48,265 nucleotides of DNA from positions 1 through 48,265 of the forward strand of contig JAITFD010000038.1 in NCBI GenBank assembly GCA_031281575.1, in the 5' to 3' direction. Below, piece by piece: positions 20,968 through 31,466 of this stretch. The position numbers and the translations under genes were made by a program. The stretch's first letter is position 1, and the number at the start of each line of letters is the position of its first letter. The notes below the pieces were generated by a model. That model did not search any database, had not been told where the DNA came from, and saw only the letters and a program-made list of their open reading frames with translations. The DNA comes from Mycoplasmataceae bacterium (lineage in GTDB: Bacteria > Bacillota_I > Bacilli_A > Mycoplasmatales > Mycoplasmoidaceae).

Positions 20968-21028
20968 ATTAATATTTAATTTGATTATTTTATCGACGAT
21001 TATATATAGAAAAATTTAATGTTTTTGA

Positions 21029-21048
21029 TTAATAATGAATATTATTAA
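21029..21048. terminator. AT hairpin between metK and the glycosyltransferase
   Basis: An 8-base-pair inverted repeat (TTAATAAT / ATTATTAA) with loop GAAT covers the minus-strand stop codon. No T-tract follows on either strand, so it is only a weak terminator candidate for the convergent genes. Confidence 0.35.
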
Positions 21049-22745
21049 CGGTTAAGGGCAATTAGTAATTGGGGATTAATCCAGGAAATATGATGAAAAT
21101 CAACTTCTTTAGTTAAGTCAGCGTGTAGGTTAACGTTTGATAAAAAAGCCAAAGGAACGGTAACTAATTGACAAAGTGCAATCATTGAAAATGATAAAAT
21201 AAAGAGCGGGATCCCAGTATCAAAATTAAGAATTGGGATTAACAAGTTCTCTTTCATTTGGTCAGGAACGACATAAATATAAAGGATGATTGGAACAATG
21301 AATAATATCAACGATGTAATAATCTGTTCTCAATGATTGGAAATGCAATGTCATTTTGATGTATAAACATAAGTTTTTGGTGTTACATAATATTTAGATG
21401 CACGAAACACCATGATTTTAAAATAATGTTTAATTAACGAAAATCAACAAGCACCATAAACGAACGGAACAAATAATAAAAAAACAACTAAACGAAAAAA
21501 ATTGATTCTAAATAAATAAGAATAAATATAATTTAGCCAAACTGGTAAATACGAAATTAAACTAATAATAAAGAATAATGATGATGTCGGTTGAGCATAT
21601 CCAAGACACGAAAAAATAGCAGGTGAAATTAAACCTAAAAAAGTACTTGGTGTTTCGCATAGTCACCATAATAATAGTCCAATTATTCGAATGTTCTGAA
21701 AAAGATTTTTAGCCGGTAATGCCTTCGAAAAATGACGGGGAATTTCCGTTCCACCTTCTTTCCATCTTGATTGTTGTTTGATAAAAGCAGTAATCGTCAT
21801 GGGACCAGATAATGACATTAAATATGGCGAATAAATTGTTAAAAAATCATTTTTAGTACGTAAAACATCAATCCATCCATCATCGCTAATTAATGGCGGA
21901 ATATGAAAATCAACCGATTGTCAAAATTGTCGTGAATAAATCGCAAGCGTACCTGGTGGTATCATACAATCAAAGTAATTTGTTGCACCTAATTCATAAT
22001 ATGATGGAGCATCGGAAAGAGCAAGAAAATGCCCAAATAAACTATTTTCAGAACGAATTAATCCGGTTTGTGATGCAACAACTCCGACATTTTTAAAATT
22101 TTTCGCATAAAAATATTTTAGTGATTTTTCGACTCAGTTCTTATTCAAGACAACATCGGCATCAGCTCGGACAATATAATCTCATTTGTATTCTTGATGC
22201 GATAAAAAATGATTAACATTATCAGCAACATTTTTTTTACCTCAGTCACCACGTCGCACGACAATACAATTATGGGTTTTTGCAAATTCATCGACTTCAT
22301 GTTGATGTTCTGGTTTTTTTGAATCATCAAGAATGTAATAATCAATATTCGGATAAGTTTGTTGAATAGTTTGCGATAATGCAACTGGACAAAAGTCATC
22401 ACAACACGGAGAGATAAATGCAACTTTCGGTAATTGGTCAGGAAAATTAGTTTCTTCACTAATTTTAATCATTTTATTGATTCGTTTTTTACGGAAAAAA
22501 AATGAAGTAAATGTTAATACTGTTTGTGTGACAAATTTATAATATCCCGCACAAACTAAAACGGTTAAAATAATAATAAAACATTGAACAGTGATCGGAG
22601 AAAATGATTGATATGTAGTTGGTCAAATTGCGATAACACCAAAATAAACAGTTAATCCAATAAGCACCAATGTAATCAAAAGAAAAATAATAATAAACGT
22701 TCGTTTTAATAACGATAAATTAGATTTTAACGAAAACGGATTCAT
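21045..22745 (-). CDS. Membrane glycosyltransferase, family 2
   Basis: 566 residues; a processive-type GT2 that would transfer sugar from a nucleotide donor at the inner face of the membrane. Two transmembrane helices (about residues 10-65) precede a GT-A domain: KVAFISPCCDDFCP, YYILDDSKKPE, then the metal-binding VRADADVVLN (DxD), SDDGWIDVLR (second Asp) and QQSRWKEGG (the Q/RxxRW motif of processive enzymes). At least five further transmembrane helices fill the C-terminal half. The architecture is like BcsA or hyaluronan synthase. In mollicutes such enzymes make capsule or glycolipids; the product here is unknown. Many Trp are TGA. It is paralogous to the gene at 47295. Confidence 0.88.
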
Positions 22746-22754
22746 ATCATAATT

Positions 22755-22760
22755 ATTATA
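22755..22760 (-). promoter_or_regulatory. -10 box of the glycosyltransferase
   Basis: TATAAT on the minus strand, nine bases before the ATG at 22745. It is divergent from the lipoprotein promoter 20 bases away. Confidence 0.6.
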
Positions 22761-22780
22761 TAAAATTACATATTATCATA

Positions 22781-22786
22781 TATAAT
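22781..22786 (+). promoter_or_regulatory. -10 box of the LRR lipoprotein
   Basis: TATAAT six bases before the ATG at 22793; transcription should start on the A of the start codon (leaderless). Confidence 0.65.
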
Positions 22787-22792
22787 TAATAC

Positions 22793-23509
22793 ATGCGCTT
22801 CATTAAACGATTCGGAATTATGGTTGGGTTAATCATTGCCGTTACTTTTGCATCATTGGGTTTAACCCAATGTTCAAACTATGATCCATCAAACTATATT
22901 GGAAACAATACGGGAACTGATTGAGATGGATATAAAAGTGGAAATTTATCCGTTAATGATGCCGGAACGATTACTGGTAATAACAACTATACTGCGGAAA
23001 ATTTAGTTATTCCCCACCAAATTCGCACGGCTGATGGTAAAGTCATTAAATTAAAAGAAATTGGTGGCAGTGCTTTTCTAAATAAAACATCATTAACTGG
23101 TACGATTCATTTTCCCAATACCTTAGAACTGATTGGTGGTAGTGCATTTTTAAATTGCACTGGTCTTCGGGGTGATTTAATTATTCCGGATAGTGTTTTA
23201 TTTATCGGTGGTAGTGCATTTGCCAATTGCAGCGGTTTTAATCAAGCATTAAAAATTTATGGTGATAGCATTCCGACAATCGGTAGTAGTGCTTTTTCGG
23301 GATGTAGTGGTTTTACGAAAATTGTTTTCATTGACTGAAACGTTCTACCCGACTGAACAACTGTTCAAATTTTTAATGGATTTAAAAACGATGAAAATAA
23401 TCCTGGTGTTTTTTACACGCAAAATGGATTAGCCCCAGCTAATACCATTTTAAACAAATTAAAAACCCTTTATGGATTACCGGAAAATTGATACACAACG
23501 AGCAATTAA
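22793..23509 (+). CDS. BspA-like leucine-rich-repeat lipoprotein
   Basis: 238 residues. A basic start, a hydrophobic core and the lipobox GLTQC (Cys about residue 24) mark a surface lipoprotein. The middle has four LRR_5 (BspA/TpLRR) units of about 22-24 residues built on IGGSAFxNxTxLxG-x-P: IGGSAFLNKT, IGGSAFLNCT, IGGSAFANCS and IGSSAFSGCS. BspA-type repeats bind host matrix proteins or other cells in oral bacteria and protists; adhesion is therefore a reasonable inference. Four Trp are TGA, starting with TDWDGYK just after the lipobox region. It is a single-gene unit. Confidence 0.88.
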
Positions 23510-23525
23510 TATTTTAATAAAATAT

Positions 23526-23531
23526 TATAAT
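23526..23531 (+). promoter_or_regulatory. -10 box of the 4-TM protein-reductase pair
   Basis: TATAAT 11 bases before the ATG at 23543; a leader of about five bases is expected. Confidence 0.6.
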
Positions 23532-23542
23532 ATAAGTATACA

Positions 23543-24145
23543 ATGTCAAGTGTCATTAAAGCAAAGACTAATCGTGTGGCAGTTGAAACACCAATTGCTA
23601 ATTTATCAACCAATCGTGTCTTAACCACCAACGAAAAGCAAATTGAACACCGCATTAAACTGGTTTATTGCTTGAATTTTGTCTTTGCTTATGTGTTAAC
23701 CCCGTTATTCATTTTGTTCACATTTAATGCGCAAATTAATCACGGAACATTAATTTTCAACCACGGCAATGGTTCGGAATTTTTACTTGGAGCAGCATTT
23801 TATATATTATTTTTTTGTTCCTTATTATGAACCATTAGTATCATTTATGGGGCGATATTACGCAAAAAATATTATAGCTATACTGTAACCCAAACCTTAC
23901 AAATTTTACCATTACTAATTAGTTTTGCCGTACTAATTGCTTTGTGATTCATTAACATCTTCGTTTATCTAGTTGCTGATTCATCAATTTTCTTTAATAT
24001 TAGCGAAGGCACAGTTGTTGGTGTAACGGCCTTATGATCATGAGGAATCGGTTTTGCACTCGGTTTAATTTTTGTCGGATTAGGTTTAAGCATTTGAAAC
24101 ATCGTTAATTATTATAAAGTTAACAAACAATTTAAAAAACAATAA
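23543..24145 (+). CDS. Hypothetical four-TM membrane protein
   Basis: 200 residues, no family recognised. About 40 polar N-terminal residues precede four hydrophobic helices (about 43-63, 80-105, 122-150 and 160-190) with a positively charged loop RKKYYS between helices 2 and 3, and a short Lys-rich C-terminus. Five Trp are TGA. The stop shares one base with the next start (TAATG), so it is coupled to the flavin reductase downstream. That could mean a shared redox role, but nothing in the sequence shows it. Confidence 0.7.
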
Positions 24146-25083
24146 TGAATGATGCCGCAATTTTCGATGTTGTCATTGTCGGTGGCGGGCCAATCGGCAT
24201 CTACGGCTGTTATTTAGCTGCAATTAAGGGATTAAAGCCTTGTTTAATTGAAGCGAGTGATACATTAGGTGGACAACCAAGTGTTTTATATCCGCAAAAA
24301 TATATTTATGATTTTCCGTATTTTGCTAAAATCAAAGCCCATGATTTAATTGCTGGACTTTATCAGCAATTACTAACGCAAAAAGATAAGATCGTCATTA
24401 AAACTAATTGTGAAGTTGTTAATTATGCATTTAATGACGCAATTTATACCTTAACTTTAAACAATCAAACAACAATTGCAACAAAAAACATTATCATTGC
24501 CAGTGGAACTGGTAAGTTTAATCCGAATAAATTAAGCATTAGTTTTCCGGAAAAAATCAATCAGCACTTACATTACTTTGTCGCTGACATTAATTTTTTT
24601 AAAAATAAAAAAGTTGTCATTTGTGGCGGTGGCGATAGTGCAGTTGATTGGGCAAATGAATTAAAGGAAAAACAAATTACGGATCATGTTACAATCATTC
24701 ATCGCCGTGATCAATTTCGTGCCAATGGCGAAAATGTGGAACGTTTAACAAAGAACCGTGTTAATCTTGTCCTTAATCAACAAATTGCTGCCATTAATGA
24801 ACAAGCGATCGTTACCGATCAAAACCAAACCATTCCTTATGATGAAATTATTGTGCAATATGGTCAAGCCATTGATTTAAACAATTTAGGTTTTATACCG
24901 ACAATTAAGTTCGATCAATTAAAGAAAATTCAAGTCGATCAATCAATGCATACTAATCTACCAAACATTTATGCATGCGGTAATGCTTGTAATTATCCCA
25001 ATAAACCTGGCACAATTATTCCGGGTATGGGTGAAATTGCGGTGGCGATTAATAGTATTATTAATAGTTTAAAAAAATACTAA
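24145..25083 (+). CDS. Ferredoxin/flavodoxin-NADP reductase, TrxB-like type
   Basis: 312-residue FAD enzyme. The FAD-binding VVIVGGGPIGIYG and the NADP-binding VVICGGGDSAVDWANEL are present, but the CxxC pair of thioredoxin reductase after GGGDSA is absent. The GGQPSVLYPQKYIYDFP block is the hallmark of the YumC-type ferredoxin-NADP reductases, as is IYACGNACNYPNKPGTIIPG near the end. It therefore moves electrons between NADPH and a flavodoxin or ferredoxin rather than reducing thioredoxin. Start and stop are clear; its stop overlaps the secDF stop on the other strand. Confidence 0.88.
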   Translation: MNDAAIFDVVIVGGGPIGIYGCYLAAIKGLKPCLIEASDTLGGQPSVLYPQKYIYDFPYFAKIKAHDLIAGLYQQLLTQKDKIVIKTNCEVVNYAFNDAIYTLTLNNQTTIATKNIIIASGTGKFNPNKLSISFPEKINQHLHYFVADINFFKNKKVVICGGGDSAVDWANELKEKQITDHVTIIHRRDQFRANGENVERLTKNRVNLVLNQQIAAINEQAIVTDQNQTIPYDEIIVQYGQAIDLNNLGFIPTIKFDQLKKIQVDQSMHTNLPNIYACGNACNYPNKPGTIIPGMGEIAVAINSIINSLKKY

Positions 25084-28073
25084 CTAATTTTAATGTATTT
25101 ATGTTTATTAATTCCCGCAATTAATTGCTCATCAATTCGATCATAATTATTTTTAGCAAAGAATTCGGATTTAGAAATCGTTGTTCGATAGATTGTGCGG
25201 AAATTAATAAATCAAATTAAGGTTAAAACGACAACGAAAAATAAAACAAATAAGCTTGCACAAATACATAGATAAGTAATAATTAACGGGAGAACTAAAT
25301 TAATCGAATTAGTGACAATCAATAATAAAAATAATGCTGATACTAAGCCGAATGCATGAACAAAGTAATGAAAAATAAATGATCGCGCTTCACTAAATGC
25401 GAGAAATTTAATTTGTCATAACTGATAACTCTTATATTTAAATTGTTTGTTATTAATAATCCCGACAAAATGAAATAAAAATAAAACAGCGATCACAAAA
25501 AATGTCATGACCAATACCAAGTTTTCGTTAAAAACCGCAAACGGAATTAACACTAACCAAGTTGAACAAACAAGCACCAATAATAACACACCGAGCGCAA
25601 TCGTTAATAATGATGATCAATTTAAACGCAATAAGCCATATAAACACAAGAAACCAAAGATAATATAAAGCATTGATTGGGTCGACATGATTGGTGTATA
25701 AACACCTTTACTATTTAACGGTGTGATCCCGTTTAAAATGACTAAAGAAGAAATTAATAAAGCAAGCATGATCACTCCAATCCCTAAATAATATTTAATG
25801 TTAGCTTTAAATGTTTGATTAAAAATTACGCTTTCTCATTTTTTCGTTTTATGGTAAGCAACATCATACTCATAATAAATTGCTTGTTTTTCCGCATCAA
25901 TTTGTTCAGCTGATTTGTGTTCATCTTGTTTAACTTTAAAAGTATTATTAACGTTTTTATAGAACAATCAAGTTTTTTTATTCCGGAAATAATGATTATT
26001 AAAGAATAATCAGGTACTAAAAAATCAGATTACACAGCCAATAAATGAAACAATCGCTGATACAAGCAGCATTAAACAAAACTCATAAATTGCTAATGGA
26101 CCGAAGTAAATTCCCACTAATCCGCAAATTAAAGCCACAATGTGTAAATCAATCACTTGGTTTAAACTATCAATTGTGCCAATTTTAACCGAAGAATCAG
26201 CGGTCATATTTTGCAATAAACAATTTTTATGAATCCGTTCGGAAATAGCAAGATAACAAAACGCAAATAAGAACGAACCGACAATTAAACCCATTAGTAA
26301 TCCAAATGAGAATAAGTGGGCGGTATAAATAAAGAAAAATAATGCCAGCACATTAATCAGCAATAACGCGAATGAGGCGAAAATACCCGAAACACGGTAG
26401 CGATGAATGAAGTATGCACAAATCGCTAAAAAGAAAAGAATGTAGCTAATAATTGCACAAATTAATGGATCAACTAAACCAAAAAGACCATTGTTAAATG
26501 ATGGACCAACTTTTCATAAACTATTAATTGATTTAGTTTCATTAACTTGATAATAGTTTTTAAAACATTGTACAATCCCGCCAAACGGTTCAACAGTGGT
26601 TGATCCTTTTAAACCATTAGTTGCAATTTTAATTGGATAAACAAAGTTATAAGTATTATTTAAGGCATTAATCAATTGTTGAGCACCATAACTTGATTTA
26701 GCATCAATTTGAATTCATTTACCCCGGTTTTCTGCATCCGATTTAGCATTACTATCAGCGGGATTCGCAATCGGAAAGTATGTTGAATAATTTGTACTAT
26801 TAATATAACCAACAACATATGGATCCATTCATGCATACGCGGTTGTTCCGGTTTCGGATGAAGTCGGAAACGTTAAACTTCCGTCATTATTGATCCCGTA
26901 ATTTTTGACATCGATTAAACGATAAAAATAATTATTACAGAATTTCACGATATCATTTTCATATCATTGGTTATAATTTTGATTTGATGAATCAAAATTA
27001 CCAGGATCAGCTAAGAAATCGGTATTTTTTCGTAAATTACCTTTAATTGATCCACCGGTGAATAAGAAATCATTCGTAAATACAGTTGTCGAATTAATCA
27101 CATTGTTTGCTCATTCTTTTTCGCTTGATGTTAAATATTTTCAAGCGTCATTAAACTCATTGCGATTTTTAATTGTTGGATCCGATTCGGAAATATAATG
27201 GGCCGAGGTCGCTTGTAAAATATAGTGCATACGACTAATTAATGTTTCTTGATCACGGATAATATAAATTTGTTGTTTACCATTATTATTCGTAACCGGT
27301 GTTTCTTCTCCGTCCGCACTTGTTTCTGGTTCAGTGAATGCTTTTTCTAAATAATCATGCCATTGGCTAGTTGTAATTTGTTGTGTTGATGAATCTGGCG
27401 TTTTAATTACAACGCTGGTTTTATTACTTTGAACATATAAATCTAGTTTGGGGTTAACAAATAATTCTTCAGCAGAAACATAGCTTGTATAACCTTTATT
27501 TCATGGTGCCGATGCAGGACCGCCGGTTCGAGCAACATCACCATCAATAATAAAGGTAATACGATTCGAATTAACAGTGGCAAAATAAGAATTTAATCCT
27601 GGTAAATCAACTAGCTTAGGATCAGTCGGGACGATCCCGTTATCATTAACATCATAAACTTTATTTAACGGAATAACCACATCAAGATATGCTAATTGCC
27701 GATCATAATCATATCCAGCAATTTTCACCGTATTATAAGTTTCAATTTTTTGTGATTCAAGATAATTACTAAGGGCATTAGCTGTTAGTTGGGTATTTTC
27801 GGCAATTTCATCAAGTGAATCAGGATTACGCGCATCGTCATCATTGAATGGATCAGAGCTTTTATGCGATGTATCTAAAGCAATCCGGACTTGATAACTT
27901 GCTCCGAATTGTGATCCAAGTGTTGTGTTTTTGCTCACATAAACTAAAGATAATACCGTGCCGGTAATGATCATTGCAATGACTAAAAAAATAAAACCAA
28001 AACAAAAAAATGCATTACGTTTAAATTTTTTTTGTGTTTCTTGTGATCTTTCAAGAAAATCCGGTTGATCCAT
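25080..28073 (-). CDS. secDF: SecDF-like protein export subunit, divergent
   Basis: 997 residues. An N-terminal helix is followed by QFGASYQVRIAL, like the SecD 'GGxxxxL' strand, then a large extracytoplasmic region to about residue 520. A six-helix block follows in which YFIHRYRVSGIFASFALLL, LAISERIHK and IDLHIVALICGLVGIYFGP align with SecD helices 4-6. The key SecD Asp of the 'DANILIFERI' helix is not conserved (CYLAISERI). The C-terminal part has further helices arranged like SecF but almost no extracytoplasmic domain. Accessory role in Sec export, probably proton-driven in relatives; here the coupling may be lost. Many TGA Trp. Start chosen at 28073, after the TATAAT. Confidence 0.72.
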
Positions 28074-28078
28074 TACTA

Positions 28079-28092
28079 TATAATATATTATA
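28079..28092. promoter_or_regulatory. Palindromic divergent -10 boxes of pth and secDF
   Basis: One 14-base palindrome, TATAATATATTATA, carries the plus-strand TATAAT (28079-28084) for pth and the minus-strand TATAAT (28087-28092) for secDF, two bases apart. RNA polymerase can occupy only one at a time. Confidence 0.65.
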
Positions 28093-28096
28093 TATA

Positions 28097-28660
28097 ATGA
28101 AACTAATCGTTGGATTGGGAAACTATCCAAAAAAGTACGAAAAAACGCGCCATAATGCTGGTTTTATTGCTGTTGATGCTTACTGCAAAACCCACGAAAT
28201 TAACCTTAATGAAACTAAATTTAATGGGGTTTTTGCTAAATTTAAAAATGATTTTATTATCGCGAAACCACTAACATTGATGAATTTAAGCGGTATTTTT
28301 ATTGAACAAATCATTAAATTTTACCAAATTGCGATTGAAGATATTCTCATTTTATGTGATGATATCTATACACCAGTTGGCCAAATTGTTTTAAAAGAAG
28401 ATAGTTCATCAGGCGGCCACAATGGTTTAAATAATATTTTTGATTTGCTCCATACACAAAAAATCAAACGCATCAAAATTGGTGTTGGTATTTATCAAGA
28501 AACTACAATTTCCATTATTGATTATGTATTGCAAAATTTATCCGCAAATGATTATACAACAATCACCCAACAAATTTGTCCGTTAACGACGGCGATTATC
28601 GATGATTTTATCAATAATGTTGAATGAAAAAAAATTGTCCAAAAATATTCTAAAAAGTAA
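28097..28660 (+). CDS. pth: Peptidyl-tRNA hydrolase
   Basis: Releases tRNA from prematurely dropped peptidyl-tRNA. 187 residues. LIVGLGNYPKKYEKTRHNAGF carries the catalytic Asn and His (about residues 9 and 19); KPLTLMNLSG, CDDIYTPVGQI and SSSGGHNGLNNI complete the active site. The ATG at 28097 is used rather than an upstream TTG-like extension because the promoter lies just before it. The last 11 residues follow a TGA Trp. The end overlaps the next gene on the other strand by 11 bases. Confidence 0.94.
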
Positions 28661-29564
28661 TTCTTTCACCACCTTTTTTCGTTCAACCAGTGGTCGTTAA
28701 TATTAGCGAATTTATCGCTTGATCATTTGTTAAATTAAATTCGATATGATGATTATATTCCGTACCAACAATATACTTTGTATATTGCTTAATTCTTGCT
28801 AAGGCATTAACGTTCGGATGGCCATAGCGTGTTCCAGTTGGATCAGATGATGAATAAAAAACAAATTGGGGGCGAATTTTGTCTAATAAGTCAAGTGATG
28901 AAGACGAACTGCTGCCGTGATGACCCATAATATACAAATCAACTGGACATTGGATAGTTGAAATAAGCAATTGTTCTTTATCACTTAAACAATCACCAGT
29001 GAGCAATACGTTATAGTTATACCAATTGATTGTAATAAATGGCGAGAGATTATTGCTATCTTGATGATTGCTCACATACCAATTTTCATCAACATCATTA
29101 ATTGTTAATTGCAGTCTACCAATGCGAAAATTTAAAGTTTTTTGACAATAAATTATTTGATGATTTGGTTCAACATTAATCACATTGAGTAATGTTGCTC
29201 AACTTGATTTAGCAAAATATGTTAAACCGTACATATTAGGGAGAATTGTCCAATTAATTTGTCAATGTTGATATACATCAGTTAAAAACCCATAATGGTC
29301 ATAATCGGGATGGGTAATAATTAAATAATCAATTACTTGGATGTTGTGATTGATGAAAAATTGATTAAATTCGCCGCGTTTAGCTTCATCACCACCGGCA
29401 TCAACTAATATATTAACATCTTTTGTTTGAATTAATGTGCTTGAACCTTGACCAACATCAAGACAAGTAATTTTGAAATCAGCAAAAGGTTGGTCAATAC
29501 AACATGAAAAAACAAAAAATAAAGGAATTGCTGCAATTAAGTTAAAAATGAACTTTACTGCCAT
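28650..29564 (-). CDS. Lipoprotein metallo-beta-lactamase domain, ComEC C-terminal type
   Basis: 304 residues. A hydrophobic leader ends in VFSCC (lipobox-like, Cys about residue 21), so the protein is probably anchored outside the membrane. The rest is an MBL fold: FKITCLDVGQGSSTLIQ and NILVDAGGDE, the metal motif ITHPDYDHYG, VLLTGDC and MGHHGSSSS. This order is that of the DUF4131/ComEC C-terminal domain of DNA-uptake channels, without the channel helices. In ComEC this domain is thought to degrade the non-transported DNA strand; here it may be a surface nuclease or phosphodiesterase. Trp after the HPDYDH region are TGA. Confidence 0.8.
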
Positions 29565-29637
29565 CTATACCATATATTGCTTAAAAATGCCCAAAATTTT
29601 TAATTTTTTGCAAAAAATAGCATATTATGCTAATAAT

Positions 29638-29667
29638 TTGACATAATTTTCAAATATGGTATATAAT
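29638..29667 (+). promoter_or_regulatory. Full promoter (TTGACA-18-TATAAT)
   Basis: The clearest complete promoter seen: TTGACA 29638-29643, 18-base spacer, TATAAT 29662-29667. The ATG at 29680 follows by 12 bases, so the leader is about six bases. Confidence 0.75.
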
Positions 29668-29679
29668 ATAAATGTTTAT

Positions 29680-30240
29680 ATGGCTCGTGCACAAACTCGT
29701 AAATTAGCAGCAGAACGTTCAAATAGTGGTAAATGTCAATGTGGTGGAGAACATCCCGTATTACGAGTATTGTCATTCGTCGGTATTGTTTTCTTATTCA
29801 TTTACTTTGTTGTATTAGTTAGTAATAATGAATTTTATACATTAGGCATTGATGGTTTATTCTTTCCTTATGCAAAATTAATTTTTTCATTGGCTGCTGT
29901 AGTTGTTTCAGCATTACTTGTTGCTAAGTTCTTTGCTTGTTATTCGAAAAGTAAATGTAACTTTTGTTTAGCAAAAGGGATTATTGTAGCTGCGGTTTTG
30001 TTGATTGCACTTTTACACTTAGGTTATTATGCAACATATGTTTCATTATTTGCTGACGCTAATACTACTACTGAGCTAAAACCAACAGGTATTAGTGAAA
30101 TTGTATTAAGCTTACGTTGTTTTGCAAATGTATTATTCACTATCAACTATCTTGGATTGGCATTCGTTTCAGTTTTATTACTAAGTGCATTTAAATCATA
30201 CGTTAGTCACGCTGTTTGTAATCACTGCAACTGCAAATAA
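29680..30240 (+). CDS. Hypothetical membrane protein with cysteine clusters
   Basis: 186 residues. Four hydrophobic segments (about 28-48, 60-88, 100-125 and 145-168). Cysteines cluster outside them: CQCGGEH before helix 1, CYSKSKCNFC between helices 2 and 3, and CNHCNC at the very end. Both termini and the middle loop could face the cytoplasm and bind a metal or each other. I chose ATG 29680 (MARAQTRK) because an ATG at 29656 lies within the promoter. No TGA codons. It is not a family I recognise, and it stands alone. Confidence 0.7.
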   Translation: MARAQTRKLAAERSNSGKCQCGGEHPVLRVLSFVGIVFLFIYFVVLVSNNEFYTLGIDGLFFPYAKLIFSLAAVVVSALLVAKFFACYSKSKCNFCLAKGIIVAAVLLIALLHLGYYATYVSLFADANTTTELKPTGISEIVLSLRCFANVLFTINYLGLAFVSVLLLSAFKSYVSHAVCNHCNCK

Positions 30241-30245
30241 TTAAA

Positions 30246-31295
30246 TTATTTCTTCGCTTTAACTGTTAAATTAATGCATTTATTGTTATTAACGATAACT
30301 GTATCTTCAATTCTTACACCACCAATACCGTTAAGATAAATACCAGGTTCAACTGTTAAAACTTCGTTATTAACCAAAACATATTCACTTTTTGGACCAA
30401 CGGTTGGTAATTCATGAATATTAATGCCAACTCCATGCCCTGTTGCGTGATTAAATTGATTCTTGTATTGTGGAAATGAATCAATATAATCGCGACAAGC
30501 AGTATCAACATTACTGGCTTTTGCAGCACAAACAACACTTTTTAACCCCCGTTGTTGGGCAATTAGAACCGTATTATATAGTTTTTGTAATGATGCAGGT
30601 AGTGTACCAATTCAAAATGTGCGAGAGATATCAGAACAATAGTTGTGATAGATACAACCAATATCAACTAAAATAAATTCGCCACGTTTAATTTTCCGAT
30701 TACCACTTACGCCATGGGGTAATGCGGTATTTGGCCCGGATAAGATAATCGGATCGAATGATGGGACAACATTGTATTTGTTCAAGAAAAATTTAATCAA
30801 ACTGTCTTTTAAATAACGCTCTGTAACACCAACTTTGGCAATTTTACGCAAATATGCAACACCAGCCACGGCAATATCACAAGCCTTTTTAATTGCTTTA
30901 ATTTCCGCTGGTGTTTTAACAATGCGTAGTTGATCACTATTAAAATTAATTACGTGCGGAAACTTTAATGGTTTAATCAAACGATCAAATTGGCTTACTG
31001 TTAATGTGTCAGCTTCAATTAAAACCGTTTGAAAGTGTTGAGTTTTGATCCATGAAGCAAATTGCGAATAACGTTCAAATAATTCAATATGGTATCCTTT
31101 GACAGTTTTTTTAATTTGTTCATAGTCTCGATGATCGACAAAAATTCGAACTTGTTGTTTTTGATTAATCACAATTATCCCAAATTCCGTATTACAATTA
31201 CAAAATCAGGTGCGATTAATTTTAGCAATTAATAAAATTGCATCAGCTTTTTGCTTTTTTAAGGTGTTAGTAACGGTTTGTAATTGCAAAGTCAT
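30246..31295 (-). CDS. M24 metallopeptidase (Xaa-Pro aminopeptidase type)
   Basis: 349 residues. The N-terminal creatinase-like domain is followed by the catalytic pita-bread domain. All five metal ligands are visible: LVDIGCIYHNYCSDISRTF (two Asp), GHGVGINIHE (His), TVEPGIYL (Glu) and RIEDTV (Glu). Such enzymes remove an N-terminal residue before proline and finish peptide breakdown. The gene is the last of a minus-strand region with tRNA-Pro, two M20 hydrolases and the Opp system, although it has its own TATAAT at 31314-31319. Confidence 0.9.
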
Positions 31296-31313
31296 AATGC
31301 TTGATATACTTAG

Positions 31314-31319
31314 ATTATA
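31314..31319 (-). promoter_or_regulatory. -10 box of the M24 peptidase
   Basis: TATAAT on the minus strand, 18 bases before the ATG at 31295; a leader of about 11 bases is expected. Confidence 0.55.
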
Positions 31320-31350
31320 TCTAAGTTAAATTAATTATTGCGATCACGAA

Positions 31351-31379
31351 TCGGGAAAAATGTTTACTTAAATTCCCGA
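31351..31379. repeat. Inverted repeat between tRNA-Pro and the M24 peptidase gene
   Basis: TCGGGAA (31351-31357) and TTCCCGA (31373-31379) form a perfect 7-base stem around a 15-base AT loop. On the minus strand it lies about 90 bases after the tRNA. It resembles the tRNA acceptor stem (CGGGAAG/CTTCCCG). There is no T-tract, so its role as terminator is uncertain. Confidence 0.4.
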
Positions 31380-31466
31380 AATGAAATCTTAATATATCCG
31401 AATTAAAGAATTGATATAAGGAAATTTGTTTTATTTAGAATCAACAAGCAAACAAAGCGACTTAAA

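Noticed and set aside
24145-25083. Thioredoxin reductase (trxB)
   Set aside because: No CxxC after GGGDSA; the GGQPSVLYPQKYIYD block fits the YumC-type ferredoxin-NADP reductase.
31351-31379. A second, partial tRNA suggested by TCGGGAA/TTCCCGA
   Set aside because: Only the acceptor-like arms are present; the 15-base AT loop cannot form D, anticodon and T arms.
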